From an uncultured Clostridia bacterium (GTDB lineage Bacteria; Bacillota; Clostridia; Oscillospirales; Oscillospiraceae), in NCBI GenBank assembly GCA_946405655.1, contig CAMJHX010000012.1, forward strand, positions 1 to 14,033: 14,033 bases of DNA, written 5' to 3'. Of the stretch, positions 7,262 to 13,863 are shown piece after piece. Below the pieces are notes generated by a model that worked only from the letters and a program-made list of their open reading frames with translations, was not told where the DNA came from and did not search any database. Positions within the stretch are counted from its first letter, which is position 1. Each line of letters opens with the position of its first letter. The position numbers and the translations under genes are program-made.

Positions 7262-8179
7262 ATGAGCAAGAAAACATTGGTGATTATGGCAGCAGGACTC
7301 GGTTCCCGCTACGGCGGCGTTAAACAGGTAGAGCGCATGGGCCCCGGGGGAGAGATCCTCATGGAGTACGCGATTTATGACGCGCTCCGCGCCGGATTTG
7401 ATCACATTGTTCTGATCATCAAGCCGACCATGCTGCAGGATGTAAAGGAGCTGTTCGGAGATCGCGTGGAGTCTGCGACCGGGTTGAAGATCGATTACGT
7501 GTTTCAGGATCCCGCCCGCTTTACCGAGGACTATATGATCCCGCCGGAGCGGGTCAAGCCGTTCGGCACGGTGCATGCCGTGCTCTGCGCGAGGGACGTG
7601 ATCGACAGTCCCTTTGCCGTTATGAACGCGGACGACTATTACGGACGCACGGCGCTGGAGGAAATTTCTGCCGAGCTCTCTCGTCTGGAGGACTCCGCGC
7701 ACGCGACCATGGTGGGCTATCAGCTGCAGAACACCGTCAGCCCCTACGGCACCGTCACCCGAGGCGTCTGCATCGTGAAGGACGGAAAGCTGCAGAAGGT
7801 CAATGAGACCTATAAGATCAAGGTCTGCGATGACGGCACGATCCGTGATACCTCCGAGCGGAAGGACGGTCCGATCCTTGCGCCGGAGACGCCGGTGAGC
7901 ATGAACCTTTGGGGCTGGCATCCTGCCATTCTGGACGTGATGGAGGATTATTTCCGCGCGTTCCTGCGCGGTCTCGCCCCGGATGATATCAAGGGCGAAT
8001 GCCTGCTGCCGATCATGATGGATGAGCTTACGAGAAGCGGCGAGATCGAAACCACCGTGCTGTCCACGCCGGATCATTGGTTCGGCATCACCTATCAGGA
8101 GGACAAGCCCGGCGTCATGGCGTCGCTTCGCGCGCTGCATGACAGCGGTGTTTATCCGAAAACGCTCTGGGGAGCATAA
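7262..8179 (+). CDS. Sugar-nucleotidyltransferase-like protein (NTP_transferase fold)
   Basis: A 305-residue cytoplasmic protein of the nucleotidyltransferase superfamily, which joins a nucleoside triphosphate with a sugar (or other) phosphate and releases pyrophosphate. The N-terminal nucleotide-binding loop is clear (AAGLGSRYGGVKQ, residues 10-22). NADDYYG (122-128) holds the metal-binding Asp, and GTVHAV (102-107) fits the base/sugar pocket. The region 205-305 (VSMNLWGWHP, then TPDHWFGITYQED) is typical of a family common in Clostridia whose substrate I cannot name. ATG 7262 was chosen because the conserved beta strand begins 5 residues later and GGGGA lies 8 nt upstream. ATG 7247 would add five residues but has no ribosome binding site. 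No kinase or transferase partner is adjacent, so the pathway is unknown; activation of a wall or capsule precursor is possible. Confidence 0.85.
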   Translation: MSKKTLVIMAAGLGSRYGGVKQVERMGPGGEILMEYAIYDALRAGFDHIVLIIKPTMLQDVKELFGDRVESATGLKIDYVFQDPARFTEDYMIPPERVKPFGTVHAVLCARDVIDSPFAVMNADDYYGRTALEEISAELSRLEDSAHATMVGYQLQNTVSPYGTVTRGVCIVKDGKLQKVNETYKIKVCDDGTIRDTSERKDGPILAPETPVSMNLWGWHPAILDVMEDYFRAFLRGLAPDDIKGECLLPIMMDELTRSGEIETTVLSTPDHWFGITYQEDKPGVMASLRALHDSGVYPKTLWGA

Positions 8180-8193
8180 GTTATCCGATACAC

Positions 8194-8223
8194 AGCGCGC
8201 CGCAGCTCTGCGGCGCGCTTTTT
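8194..8223 (+). terminator. Strong intrinsic terminator directly ahead of lysO
   Basis: A 10-bp all-but-one GC stem (AGCGCGCCGC with GCGGCGCGCT, 6-nt loop AGCTCT) is followed by TTTTT. It ends the nucleotidyltransferase transcript but lies only 14 nt before the lysO start codon. Confidence 0.9.
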
Positions 8224-8237
8224 GACAGGGAAGGATT

Positions 8238-9200
8238 ATGGAGCATACAGCATCTACACTATTGACGGTTGCGGGATATTTTCTGCTTGTTGCGCTCGGA
8301 GTGCTGCTCGGTTCCCGCCGTGAATTGAAAAATCGCAATGCCACCTGGCTTCCTCCTTTGCAGACGGTTCTGCTTCTGGCAATCATTCTGGCGCTCGGTA
8401 TTCAGCTTGGATCGAATGAAGAGGTTGCCGCATCTCTGGATGTCATCGGTCTTTCTGCGCTGGTCATCTCGATGTTTGCCATGGCGGGCAGCATCCTGAT
8501 GTTACTTGCTGTTCGAGTTTTCCTTTTGCGTCTGAACCGGAAGGCGCTGCCGCGCGGTGCGAGCGCGGAGCAGAACACAGTGGAAGATATGCAGGGGGAT
8601 CAAACTCTGACATGGATGATTACTGCCGCCGTGGTTTTAGGATTTATCCTTGGTCACTGGTTTCTTCCGGAAGCGGTTTCTTCGCGCTGCGGCAGAGTCA
8701 TAACGTTGGGACTGGACGCGATGCTGTTTCTGGTTGGTCTGGATCTGGGACGACAGGGTGAAGCGGCTTCGAGCATCCGAGCTGCGGGAGCCGGAGCCCT
8801 GCTGATTCCGGCTGCGGTGATCTTCGGAAGCTTGCTTTTTGGCTGGCTTGCCGGATGGCTCCTTCCATTTACGCCGCGCGATACGGCTGCCGCCGCTGCC
8901 GGGATGGGATGGTATTCGCTCGCGCCGACGCTGCTTGCTCCGTATTCGCTGAAGCTTTCGGCTGTGGCGTTCCTTGCCAATGTTCTGCGCGAAATTCTCA
9001 GCATTCTCTTCATCCCAACGATTGCGCGGCATCTCGGATATCTGGAGTGCGTGGCCTCCGCAGGTGCGACCGCGATGGACACGGTTCTGCCTGTGATTGT
9101 GCGGGCGACGAGCCGGCGCATGACAATCTATGCGTTTGTCTCCGGACTGATCTGCAGCTTGCTGGTTCCGCTTCTGGTACCGCTGATTGCGGGAATCTGA
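8238..9200 (+). CDS. lysO: LysO-family lysine exporter
   Basis: A 320-residue polytopic inner-membrane protein resembling E. coli LysO (YbjE), which exports L-lysine and toxic lysine analogues. Hydrophobic spans lie near residues 8-25, 41-57, 68-97, 126-143, 155-170, 184-209, 240-262 and 298-319, compatible with the eight-span LysO plan. Family motifs are present: GLDLGRQG (167-174), AAAAAGMGWYSLAP (217-230), FLANVLREILSILFIP (245-260) and GATAMDTVLPVI (276-287). The loop at ~100-125 is somewhat longer than in the E. coli protein (299 residues). The start follows AGGGAAGG. No promoter fits in the 14 nt between the upstream terminator and the ATG, so expression should depend on read-through or a promoter inside the preceding gene. 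The family assignment is by motif; lysine as substrate is inferred. Confidence 0.85.
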   Translation: MEHTASTLLTVAGYFLLVALGVLLGSRRELKNRNATWLPPLQTVLLLAIILALGIQLGSNEEVAASLDVIGLSALVISMFAMAGSILMLLAVRVFLLRLNRKALPRGASAEQNTVEDMQGDQTLTWMITAAVVLGFILGHWFLPEAVSSRCGRVITLGLDAMLFLVGLDLGRQGEAASSIRAAGAGALLIPAAVIFGSLLFGWLAGWLLPFTPRDTAAAAAGMGWYSLAPTLLAPYSLKLSAVAFLANVLREILSILFIPTIARHLGYLECVASAGATAMDTVLPVIVRATSRRMTIYAFVSGLICSLLVPLLVPLIAGI

Positions 9201-9237
9201 AAAATCCCCCGTGTCATCACTGACACAGGGGATTTTT
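9200..9237. terminator. Bidirectional intrinsic terminator
   Basis: AAAAATCCCC (9200-9209) pairs with GGGGATTTTT (9228-9237). Inside it GTGTCA pairs with TGACAC across a TCAC loop, with one mismatch (9210/9227). T-runs on both strands serve lysO (stop at 9200, inside the stem) and the flavoprotein operon on the minus strand (stop at 9262). Confidence 0.92.
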
Positions 9238-9261
9238 ACTATGTATGTTTGATATGTTTGA

Positions 9262-11337
9262 TTAGAGCGCAACTGCCGTGTTGTAGGCGCTGTGGACGGC
9301 GTTCGCGATCGTGCCGCTCTTGACGGCGTCGCCGACGCGGACGACGTTCAGCCCCTTGGCCTTGAGTTCTTCCTCGAGGTCGGGGATGGGACGCACGCCC
9401 ATCGAGAGGACAACAGCCTCGGCGGGAATGAGACTCTGCTTGCCGGTCTTGACGTCTTCGACCGAGACGGCGTCGTCGCCGATCTCCAGCAGCTTCGTGC
9501 CCGCCATGAATTTGCAGCCTGCGGGGACGAGGCGCTCCATCTCGTCGTCGACGAGCTGGAACCACGTTCCGGGTGCAATCTCCGGCGCCATCTCAATGAT
9601 GGTGGTGTCGCAGCCGTCCTGCAGCAGGAATTCGGCGGTTTCCAGACCCGTCATGCCGCTGCCGATGACGACGGCCGTCTTGCCCTTCGGACGGATGCTG
9701 CCGAGAATGACCTCCGGCGCGGTGCAGACGTGCGGCTTGTCGATGCCGGGGATGCTCTTCGGCACGACCGGCACGCCGCCGGTGGCGAGCAGAACCACGT
9801 CGGGCTTCCGCTCCGCGACGGAATCGGCCGTGACCTCCACGCCGCTGCAGACCGTGACGCCGAGCTTCGTGACGTTCGTCATCAGATCCTCGATGCACCA
9901 GTGCAGCTTGCCCTTCAGGTGGCAGCTTGCGGCGGTGTTCACCTGACCGCCGACCTCCTTGTTCTTCTCCAGAACCGTCACGGCAAAGCCGCGCCGCGCG
10001 AGAACCTCCGCGGCCATCAAACCCGCGGGACCGGCGCCGATGATGACGGCGGACTTGCCCTCGCCGTCGCGCGGCATGGCGTTGTCGATGCGCTCTCTGC
10101 CCACAGCGGGGTTCAGCGCGCACTCGCCGTTCTTGCCGACCTTCGCGTTCGTCATGAAGGAGGAGATGCAGTTCAGGCAGCCGATGCAGCGCTTGATGTC
10201 CTCGGGGCGGCCTTCCTCAATCTTCTGCACCCAGTGCGGATCGCAGATGAAGGTGCGCGCGGAGCCGACGAAGTCCTGCCAGCCGTCCGCGATCTGGCGC
10301 TCCGCCTGCTCGGGGGAGCGGATAAAGTTCGCGGCGCAGACCGGGATGGAGACGACGGACTTGATTTCTTTGGCGAGATAGGCGCGCCAGCCGGGCTCGA
10401 AGCTCGTGGGCTCCAGCCACCGGTTGTAAACGTCGTAGCAGGCGCTGGTGACATTGATGGCGTCGACGCCGAGCTTTTCGAGCTCCACGGCGACCTTCTT
10501 GCCGTATTCCAGATCGTAGCCTTTACCGGGCATGCCGATCTTGTCGTACATCTCGTCCGCGGTCAGACGCACCATCAGCGGATAATCGCGGCCGCAGCGC
10601 TCGCGGATGCCCGTGATGATCTCGGAGACGAAGCGCATGCGGTTTTCAAAGCTGCCGCCGTATTCATCCGTGCGCCGGTTCGTGTTGGGGGAGAGGAACT
10701 GCTGGATCATGTAGCCGTGACCGCCATGCAGCTCCACGACGTCGACGCCCGCCTTCTGGCAGCGGACCGCCGCTTCGATGAAGTCGTTGATGAGGTTCTT
10801 GACCTCTCTGCGGCTCATGGCGTGCATGCGCATGGCGCCGTGGTTGGCGAGCTCCACCTTGGAGGGCGCCTGCACCGACCAGATCAGCTTCTTTTCCTCC
10901 ATGCCGAGCAGAATCGGCGTGCATTTGAAGATGCCGTCGAGCACCTTGGGGAAGCGCTTGACGATCGGGATGACCATCGGCAGGGAGTTGGTGCTGCTGG
11001 AATAGCCCTGACGGCCGGGGTGATGCAGCTGGATGCCGAGCTTCGCGCCGTGGCGGTGGATGCGCTCGACGAACTCGCGCATGGGCTCGATGTGATAGTC
11101 GTGGCTCATGGCAAGCTGCGTGTAGGTCGAGGCTGCGCCCATGTCGTTCACGCGGGTGACGCCTGGGATGATGAGGCCGACGCCGCCCTTGGCGCGCTCC
11201 TCATAATAGTCCATCAGACGCTCGGTCGGCGTGCCGTCCGGCTGACCCAGACTCATCTCCGCCGCCGTCATGACGGTGCGGTTTTTGATCGTCAGGGTGC
11301 CGATGTTCATCGGGCTCAGCAGATGTTCAAATGCCAT
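9262..11337 (-). CDS. Old-Yellow-Enzyme/FAD two-flavin enoate reductase (FadH/BaiCD type)
   Basis: A 691-residue reductase of the 2,4-dienoyl-CoA reductase / BaiCD / enoate reductase class, which reduces (or forms) an activated C=C bond with NAD(P)H. Residues ~1-375 are the FMN-binding TIM barrel: LSPMNIGTLTIKNR (7-20), IQLHHPGRQG (102-111), HGGHGYMIQQFLSP (204-217) and RRTDEYGGSFENR (221-233). Then comes a Fe-S cysteine cluster C384, C387, C390, C406, with spacing unlike E. coli FadH. A FAD domain starts at VIIGAGPAGLMAAE (431-444) with a nested NAD(P) fold at VVIGSGMTGLETAE (556-569). Residues ~112-160 form an insertion absent from FadH. It is the last gene of a three-gene operon, and its AAGGAG lies inside the 3' end of the dehydrogenase gene, 4 nt between stop and ATG. 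Known relatives act on bile acids, steroids, isoflavones or fatty acyl-CoA; this substrate is not identified. Confidence 0.93.
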   Translation of the reverse strand: MAFEHLLSPMNIGTLTIKNRTVMTAAEMSLGQPDGTPTERLMDYYEERAKGGVGLIIPGVTRVNDMGAASTYTQLAMSHDYHIEPMREFVERIHRHGAKLGIQLHHPGRQGYSSSTNSLPMVIPIVKRFPKVLDGIFKCTPILLGMEEKKLIWSVQAPSKVELANHGAMRMHAMSRREVKNLINDFIEAAVRCQKAGVDVVELHGGHGYMIQQFLSPNTNRRTDEYGGSFENRMRFVSEIITGIRERCGRDYPLMVRLTADEMYDKIGMPGKGYDLEYGKKVAVELEKLGVDAINVTSACYDVYNRWLEPTSFEPGWRAYLAKEIKSVVSIPVCAANFIRSPEQAERQIADGWQDFVGSARTFICDPHWVQKIEEGRPEDIKRCIGCLNCISSFMTNAKVGKNGECALNPAVGRERIDNAMPRDGEGKSAVIIGAGPAGLMAAEVLARRGFAVTVLEKNKEVGGQVNTAASCHLKGKLHWCIEDLMTNVTKLGVTVCSGVEVTADSVAERKPDVVLLATGGVPVVPKSIPGIDKPHVCTAPEVILGSIRPKGKTAVVIGSGMTGLETAEFLLQDGCDTTIIEMAPEIAPGTWFQLVDDEMERLVPAGCKFMAGTKLLEIGDDAVSVEDVKTGKQSLIPAEAVVLSMGVRPIPDLEEELKAKGLNVVRVGDAVKSGTIANAVHSAYNTAVAL

Positions 11338-11341
11338 ATTG

Positions 11342-12133
11342 TTATTTCTCCTTCTTCGCGAGTTTCTTTTCCATGCGGACGAGCTTTGCGTACTCGAGCT
11401 TCCAGTAGATCGTGCGGATCGGCGGGCAGATGCCCATCAGCACCTTGCTCACGGCGAAGAGAAAGCACGGAGAGACGTATTTCTTGCCGCTCTCGATGCC
11501 CTTGACCATCTTGCGGGCGACGACGTCGGGTTTCTGCACGGGGAAGGGCTTTTCAAACTTCTCGCCGTCAGCCGCTACGACGAAGAAATTCGTGTCAGTG
11601 GCGACGGGGTAGAGGCAGGTCATCTTGAGATTGTCCGGCTTCTCGGTGCGCACGGCCTGCTGGAAGCCCTGCGTCGCGAACTTGCTCGCGCTGTAGACGG
11701 CGTAGCCCGGCATGGCCATCTGGCCGATGGCGCTCACGGTGATGGCGAGATGACCGTCGCGGCCGTTCAGGTGGCGCAGATAGCGGGAGTAGGTGTACAT
11801 GGGCGCGAAGGTGTTCGTGCGGAACATGCGCTCGACGCGCTCCCAGTCCGTGTAGTCATAGCGCTCGTAGTAGGGGAAGCCGGCGTTGGCGTAGAAGATG
11901 TCGATCTTCTCGAACATGCTTTCGGCCTTGTCGAAGAGCTTTTCGATTCCCTCGGGGCTGCTCACGTCGCAGTCGAACGGGGTGACGTTCGGCGCAAAGT
12001 TCGTGAGCTTTTCCACCGCGTGGCGGGAGACCGCGAGAATGCGGTTGTCCGCGCCCTGCACCAGCAGCTTGAGAACCTCCAGACCGATGCCGCTGCTCGC
12101 GCCGGTGAGGACGATGGTTTTACCGTTGATCAT
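11342..12133 (-). CDS. Short-chain dehydrogenase/reductase (classical SDR)
   Basis: A 263-residue NAD(P)-dependent oxidoreductase that interconverts a hydroxyl and a ketone. Rossmann motif TGASSGIG (10-17), NAG (83-85), N107, catalytic S134 (TVSAIG), Y147 and K151 (YSASK) are all present. The post-catalytic loop reads YPVATDTNF with Val where many SDRs have Gly. Its C-terminus has a hydrophobic stretch (FLFAVSKVLMGICPPI, ~224-239) and a Lys-rich end (KKLAKKEK), a pattern seen in SDRs of lipid metabolism that touch the membrane. It is the second gene of the operon: AAGGAG overlaps the stop codon of the upstream gene (AGGTAAGGAG), 13 nt separate the two genes, and 4 nt separate it from the flavoprotein gene, so translational coupling is likely. 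A hydroxysteroid-like or polyprenol-like substrate is inference. Confidence 0.93.
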   Translation of the reverse strand: MINGKTIVLTGASSGIGLEVLKLLVQGADNRILAVSRHAVEKLTNFAPNVTPFDCDVSSPEGIEKLFDKAESMFEKIDIFYANAGFPYYERYDYTDWERVERMFRTNTFAPMYTYSRYLRHLNGRDGHLAITVSAIGQMAMPGYAVYSASKFATQGFQQAVRTEKPDNLKMTCLYPVATDTNFFVVAADGEKFEKPFPVQKPDVVARKMVKGIESGKKYVSPCFLFAVSKVLMGICPPIRTIYWKLEYAKLVRMEKKLAKKEK

Positions 12134-12146
12134 CTTTTTTTACTCC

Positions 12147-13283
12147 TTACCTGTCGTATTCGCCGTATTCACAGCCGATGTTTCTTGCCTCAACTTCATC
12201 GATCAGGATGTCCTTCTTGCCGATGCGGCGGTAGAGCTTGATGGTGCCCACGCCGTTGCCGCCGTTCCAGAGGCGGTTGTGCCGCTTGGTGCCGTTCGGC
12301 GCTTCGTAGTTGATGTTCAGCATATCGGCCTTGTTGCAGGTGATGTCCGTGATCATTTTGGCGGTGAAGGTGGTCTGCTCCACGTGCCAGTGGATCTTGT
12401 CGTCCGTCTCCCAGCTTTCAAATTTCGTCTGGCTGCCGGTCCAGAACTTGGAGAAGTTGAACTCGTAGTTCTTGCCTTCATAATAGAACTGGCCGAGCAG
12501 CTTGCGCTCGAGCGCGTAGAAGAAGATCTTCGGTCTGCCGCCGCCGATCTCGAAGGCGCTGTTTTTCAGCTGCTTGCCGGTCTTCTTGCTCACGAGGTTG
12601 TTCGAGGAGAGCCAGACCCAGGGGCTCGTGAAGTCGCCGCCCCAGTTCTTGTCGGCATAGCCGTAGCAGGTCTCGGGCTTCACGACGTATTTTTTGCCGT
12701 TGAATTCGATCTCGCCCTCGAAGTAGCTCTTCATGCCCTCGGCGTGCCAGAACATCTCGAAGGAGTTGATGTCGCGGAAGAATTTGCTCGCGCCGTAGCC
12801 GACGTGGAAGGAAATGTCCTTTTTGATTTTCAGGTCCCACTTGATGTGGCCTGCGTCGCACATCCATTCGGGGTGCGCCTTGGCTTCCGCCTCGGTGATG
12901 TCGATGCTGCCGCGGGTCTCTGTTTCGCTGCAGAAGCAGTCTGCCGCGTCGATGGAGTAGGGCGTTACGGGGGAGATGCGCACATCTTTCCAGGCGAAGA
13001 AGCGGTGCAGCTGCGCCTTTTCCTTGCCCCAGGTGCCGACATTGACCATCAGATAGGACGGACGCTCGCCGCGCTTGCGCGCGTCGGGCCGGTTCCAGAC
13101 GATCACGGGCTCATCCTTTGCGTGCGCGGGATTGCAGGTGAAGAACTCAACATAGAAGGGCTTCTCTTCGCCGGTCTCGGCGTCCTCTGCCGTGAAGGAA
13201 TGCCACCACCAGTCATAGCCGCGCTTGGCGAGCGGACCTTTGAGCATCCATTCGTTGCGGGTAATATCATGAATATTTGCCAT
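12147..13283 (-). CDS. Tocopherol-cyclase/CrtC-like lipocalin-fold protein
   Basis: A 378-residue cytoplasmic protein (no signal peptide) rich in aromatic residues and beta strand. Landmarks match the tocopherol cyclase / carotenoid 1,2-hydratase (CrtC) / AttH group of lipocalin-like double barrels: GYDWWWHSF (22-30), YLMVNVGTWG (77-86), SFHVGYGASKFF (158-169), MKSYFEGEIEFNGKKY (184-199), and the diagnostic YADKNWGGDFTSPWVWLSSN (209-228), comparable to the AEKNWG/EKDWGRSFP...W.Q.N motif of tocopherol cyclases. A second aromatic block is at 263-302. Known members of this fold hydrate, cyclise or do pericyclic chemistry on isoprenoid or polyene substrates. First gene of the operon; AAAGGAGG lies 7 nt before ATG and an own promoter is upstream. 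The family call is by motif and remote, and some members may only bind ligands. Confidence 0.65.
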   Translation of the reverse strand: MANIHDITRNEWMLKGPLAKRGYDWWWHSFTAEDAETGEEKPFYVEFFTCNPAHAKDEPVIVWNRPDARKRGERPSYLMVNVGTWGKEKAQLHRFFAWKDVRISPVTPYSIDAADCFCSETETRGSIDITEAEAKAHPEWMCDAGHIKWDLKIKKDISFHVGYGASKFFRDINSFEMFWHAEGMKSYFEGEIEFNGKKYVVKPETCYGYADKNWGGDFTSPWVWLSSNNLVSKKTGKQLKNSAFEIGGGRPKIFFYALERKLLGQFYYEGKNYEFNFSKFWTGSQTKFESWETDDKIHWHVEQTTFTAKMITDITCNKADMLNINYEAPNGTKRHNRLWNGGNGVGTIKLYRRIGKKDILIDEVEARNIGCEYGEYDR

Positions 13284-13332
13284 GGGATCTCCTCCTTTAT
13301 CCTTAAATCAGGCGGTTATCCACCTTTTTGTT

Positions 13333-13341
13333 ATTGTAACA
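13333..13341 (-). promoter_or_regulatory. Extended -10 promoter of the three-gene oxidoreductase operon
   Basis: TGTTACAAT on the minus strand (TACAAT at 13333-13338, TGT at 13339-13341) gives an extended -10, the same nonamer as at the large SLH gene. No convincing -35 is seen at 16-18 nt. The leader would be ~43 nt. It lies just after the terminator of the preceding operon. Confidence 0.5.
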
Positions 13342-13366
13342 TTTTTTCGTTCGTTCTGCATCACAG

Positions 13367-13405
13367 AAAAACGACACCCGGATTGTGTAAAATGCACAAT
13401 CCGGG
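13367..13405 (-). terminator. Intrinsic terminator after the polymerase/YolD-like operon
   Basis: An 11-bp stem (CCCGGATTGTG at 13377-13387 with CACAATCCGGG at 13395-13405, 7-nt loop) is followed on the minus strand by TGTCGTTTTT. It lies 44 nt after the stop of the YolD-like gene and isolates the downstream oxidoreductase operon. Confidence 0.85.
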
Positions 13406-13449
13406 GCGATTTTGTTAGTTATTACTAATTTGCGGTTCCGACTTGGTGA

Positions 13450-13863
13450 TTAAACATCTTCCTGTGAAATTTGCAGATCGCAGATGTCGAGGATGGGGAT
13501 GCATTCGCAGCCCTCCAGCAGGAGCGTTTTGCGCTGCTCATCCAGCCGTTTCGCGCGGCAGGTTCTGGTTCGGCAGGCGCCGCCTTCCTTTCGGAGATCC
13601 GGCACAAACCACGTCACGGTGATTTCGGGCTCTGTGCTGATCTGCTCCCGCAGCCAGCGCAGACGCCGGTCGAGGAGCTCCGCGCGGTCCTCGCTGATCT
13701 CCGGCCGACGGTCGGTCAGCCGCTCCGTTTCGCGCACGGCGTCGTCATATCCCGTGAGCGCGGCAAAGGGGGCAAACTGCGCCGCGCGGTTTTTCATCGG
13801 CATCGGCGCACGCTGCTCCGTTCTCGGGCGGGCGCAGCAGAGAAGATCTTGTTCGGCGTTCAT
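13450..13863 (-). CDS. YolD-like family protein
   Basis: A 137-residue protein of the YolD-like family, commonly encoded beside Y-family DNA polymerases in Firmicutes and thought to take part in the SOS/translesion response. The family core is clear: MKNRAAQFAPFAALTGYDDAV, split here as MKNRAAQFAPFAAL (23-36) and TGYDDAVRETERLTD (37-51), then an acidic helix (EDRAELLDRRLRWL), ITVTWFVPDLRKEGG and KRLDEQRKTLLLEGCECIPI with DICDL. Its ATG overlaps the stop of the upstream polymerase gene (ATGA), and GGAGGT sits 8 nt before it, so this start rather than the internal MPMKNR is used. Translation is probably coupled to the polymerase. A terminator follows the stop. Biochemical function of the family is not firmly established. 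Confidence 0.88.
   Translation of the reverse strand: MNAEQDLLCCARPRTEQRAPMPMKNRAAQFAPFAALTGYDDAVRETERLTDRRPEISEDRAELLDRRLRWLREQISTEPEITVTWFVPDLRKEGGACRTRTCRAKRLDEQRKTLLLEGCECIPILDICDLQISQEDV

Noticed and set aside
7208..8386. A 392-codon minus-strand frame opposite the nucleotidyltransferase and lysO start
   Set aside because: It spans a strong plus-strand terminator and two plus-strand gene boundaries, and has no family signature.
9262..11337. Assignment to BaiCD or BilR specifically
   Set aside because: The domain plan fits a broad class; there is no HGDR motif as described for BilR, no other bai gene is present, and the Fe-S spacing and insertion differ, so a specific gene symbol is not justified.
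9292..11505. A 737-codon plus-strand frame antisense to the flavoprotein and dehydrogenase genes
   Set aside because: It crosses the boundary of two well-supported genes and shows no recognisable motif; the minus-strand cofactor motifs are complete.
11898..13418. A 506-codon plus-strand frame opposite the SDR and cyclase-like genes
   Set aside because: It lies across coupled minus-strand genes with clear motifs; it reads as Val/Ala/Leu-rich antisense.
13415..13428. Small inverted repeat TTAGT-TATT-ACTAA after the YolD-like gene
   Set aside because: Only 5-bp arms in AT-rich sequence and no promoter beside it; not enough to call an operator.
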